From: Bedellia somnulentella
Taxonomy: Eukaryota; Arthropoda; Insecta; Lepidoptera; Bedelliidae
Assembly: GCA_963576735.1 (NCBI GenBank)
Contig: OY755183.1
Span: 14,031,213 to 14,095,212, forward strand
Direction: 5' to 3'
DNA: 64,000 bases
Within the stretch, counting starts at the first letter, position 1; every line of letters begins with the position of its first letter. The notes beneath the pieces were generated by a model. It had not been told where the DNA came from. It made no database searches and saw only the letters and a program-made list of their open reading frames with translations. Positions 56,391-64,000 of this stretch are shown here, piece by piece. A program made the translations under genes and the position numbers.

Positions 56391-56399
56391 TATACCGCA

Positions 56400-57460
56400 C
56401 CGCACCTATACTGATCAAAAAATTCATAAGTCAACAGTTTTTAAATTTCTTGGGATTTATATTGACAAAAATTGTAATTGGAAATCACAAGGTGATTCCC
56501 TCTGTAAAAGAGTAAATAAATTTGTTTATCCCCTGTATGTATCGCCTTGGGAAAATACTAGGCCAAACTACAGCAATTACCGCGTATCACGGCTAACTCC
56601 ACACATTTTAATAACGCATTCATAGCACACAAAAAATGACTGAGAGCAATTTGTGGGAAAAAGCCCTATGACTCTTGTAGACCGTTGTTTAAAAAGCTCA
56701 ATATTCTTACTCTTATTAGTATATATATATACGAAACTTGTTCCTTTGTAAGAAAATACCCCGAGGAATTTGTAAAGGCTTGTGAAGTATGTAATTTCAA
56801 TGTTAGAGACAAGCAGAAACTAGTCACTCCTTTTATGAGGACTACTTTATGCCAAAAAAATTGTTATTTCATGTACGTTCATATTTATAATCATCTGCCA
56901 AAAGATTTAAAATCAAATTTAAATTACCAAATAACTTATTTAATAGAAAATTAAGGAAATGGCTATACGAAATGTGTTTTTACAAGCTAAGTGATTATTT
57001 TAATTTAAAAAAAATATAAATTTGTTTATGACATTTTATTGTATGATTATTTCATTGTTTTTTATTATCATTATTTCTCTTATTGATTTGTTTGGTTATG
57101 ATTCTAATTAAGATGATTGTTCGAAATATTATAATTTGTAATGGTTTTTAATTAAGTTATGTTTTATTATTATTTTGATATTTTTGTTCATATCTTAGTG
57201 CTTTTTTTATTTTTACTTAATTAATTGGCTTGGATTTGAATTTAGATAATGGTTTGGAATATTATAATTTGTAATAAGTTTTATGATGGTTTTTAATGAC
57301 GTTATGTTTTATTATTATTTTTTTTGCTTTAGTTTTAAATTATGTATTTGTATGTCAAGAAACTTGACGAGACATGTGGTTTGGTTCCCTACAATACTGT
57401 AACATCTTTTAATTACCATGTTTCATGCAAATAAACTATTTCATTCCATTTCATATAACA
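56400..57460 (+). pseudogene. 3' part of a Jockey-like LINE, decayed
   Basis: The first 250 bp translate, with breaks, to KFLGIYIDKNCNWKSQGDSL followed by CKRVNKF, the thumb region after the RT active site. An open frame at 56685-56954 continues it (KLNILTLISIYIYETCSFVR, VHIYNHLPKDLKSN). The remaining 500 bp are an AT-rich 3' UTR ending near AAATAAACTATTTCATTCC. The catalytic part of the reverse transcriptase is absent. Confidence 0.75.
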
Positions 57461-58008
57461 CCCGCGTCATTAGATGAAATATTTTAAAGCCTCGGTTTTT
57501 ATAATCGGTCCAGTAGTTTAAGCACTACGATGGAACAAACATATATACATATATATTTTTATATATAAACTACTGCCACTGCCAAAATCATTACCCTTCC
57601 TTTTAGTTTTGCTGTAGTCAGGTAATAAGATAAAAGTGAAGGCTAGACGTAGACCTAGAAGTGCATGGATCTTAGCCTATCCTAAAAGGGAATCAGAAAA
57701 AAAAGACAAACTTTTATTATAGGTTATGTTGTGGTTATGATTGTAAGTTGTTCTTTTTAAGATAAAGTAACTGACCAAAATATTAACTTCAATACCACCG
57801 AATACTACTTGTACAACAATTGTAAATGATATTGAAGAGGACTAAATATATTTTGAATGTTATTTGTATTTCTCCATTCAATCGGTATGTCGGAAAGAAA
57901 TTATCATTACTGTCATAGTATAAGTATCTGAAAAGTCTATGTCCTACAAGTTTAGGCTTTCTTTTTAGGACTCCTTTTGCAACATTGCTTCCTGGATCAG
58001 TGGCAAAA
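57461..58008. promoter_or_regulatory. Upstream region and leader of PRMT7
   Basis: About 550 bp, AT-rich, with nothing recognised except a short ATATATAC run. It should contain the PRMT7 promoter and 5' UTR. Confidence 0.3.

Positions 58009-64000
<5,992 letters not shown>

Noticed and set aside
57985..58008. Upstream start extending PRMT7 by eight residues
   Set aside because: The upstream codon is TTG; the ATG at 58009 matches the start of the family.

Overview
This window is nuclear DNA from an insect, almost certainly a moth or butterfly (Lepidoptera). The protein-coding genes are ordinary animal genes with many small exons. The rest is AT-rich DNA packed with LINEs, SINEs and small DNA transposons of the kind typical of Lepidoptera. 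There is no bacterial-type operon, CRISPR array or viral gene set. I saw no previously undescribed multi-gene system; the interest lies in the mobile elements and in where they have landed relative to exons.

Layout, left to right. (1) 34-4653, minus: five exons of a short-chain dehydrogenase/reductase resembling 15-hydroxyprostaglandin dehydrogenase, cut by the left edge. (2) 4654-9333: intergenic, with a 654-bp sequence present twice in direct orientation. (3) 9334-15893, minus: a seven-exon Kelch-like gene, orthologue of KLHL10 (testis-type CUL3 adaptor). (4) 18213-21346, plus: ribosomal protein eL18. (5) 21347-25605: transposon-rich gap between convergent genes. (6) 25606-40387, minus: folliculin (FLCN/BHD), seven exons. 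Its introns hold a decayed 4-kb LINE, two copies of one DNA transposon, a 5S-rRNA-derived SINE and several tRNA-derived SINEs. (7) 40510-45983, minus: a complete, apparently intact I/R1-type LINE with a 12-bp target-site duplication, 110 bp upstream of the folliculin start codon. (8) 47613-55600, minus: cytochrome c1 (seven exons). (9) 58009-64000, plus: the first four coding exons of PRMT7, cut by the right edge.

The genes do not form a pathway. They are housekeeping functions (ribosome, respiratory complex III, nutrient signalling, arginine methylation) plus one likely germline ubiquitin-ligase adaptor and one oxidoreductase. RpL18 and FLCN converge; CYC1 and PRMT7 are divergent with 2.4 kb between start codons; KLHL10 and RpL18 are divergent.

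Four dispersed repeat families account for much of the non-coding DNA. I label them locally: SINE-A (about 245 bp, ends in a TATG-type tail), SINE-B (about 370 bp, tRNA-like head), SINE-C (tRNA-like head followed by a tail containing TTTTTCTTTCC) and LINE-R (an RTE-like LINE whose 3' end reads CTACCCCAATGGGAACTAA). Exon boundaries were set by hand from splice consensus, reading-frame continuity and remembered family sequences; no alignment was run.
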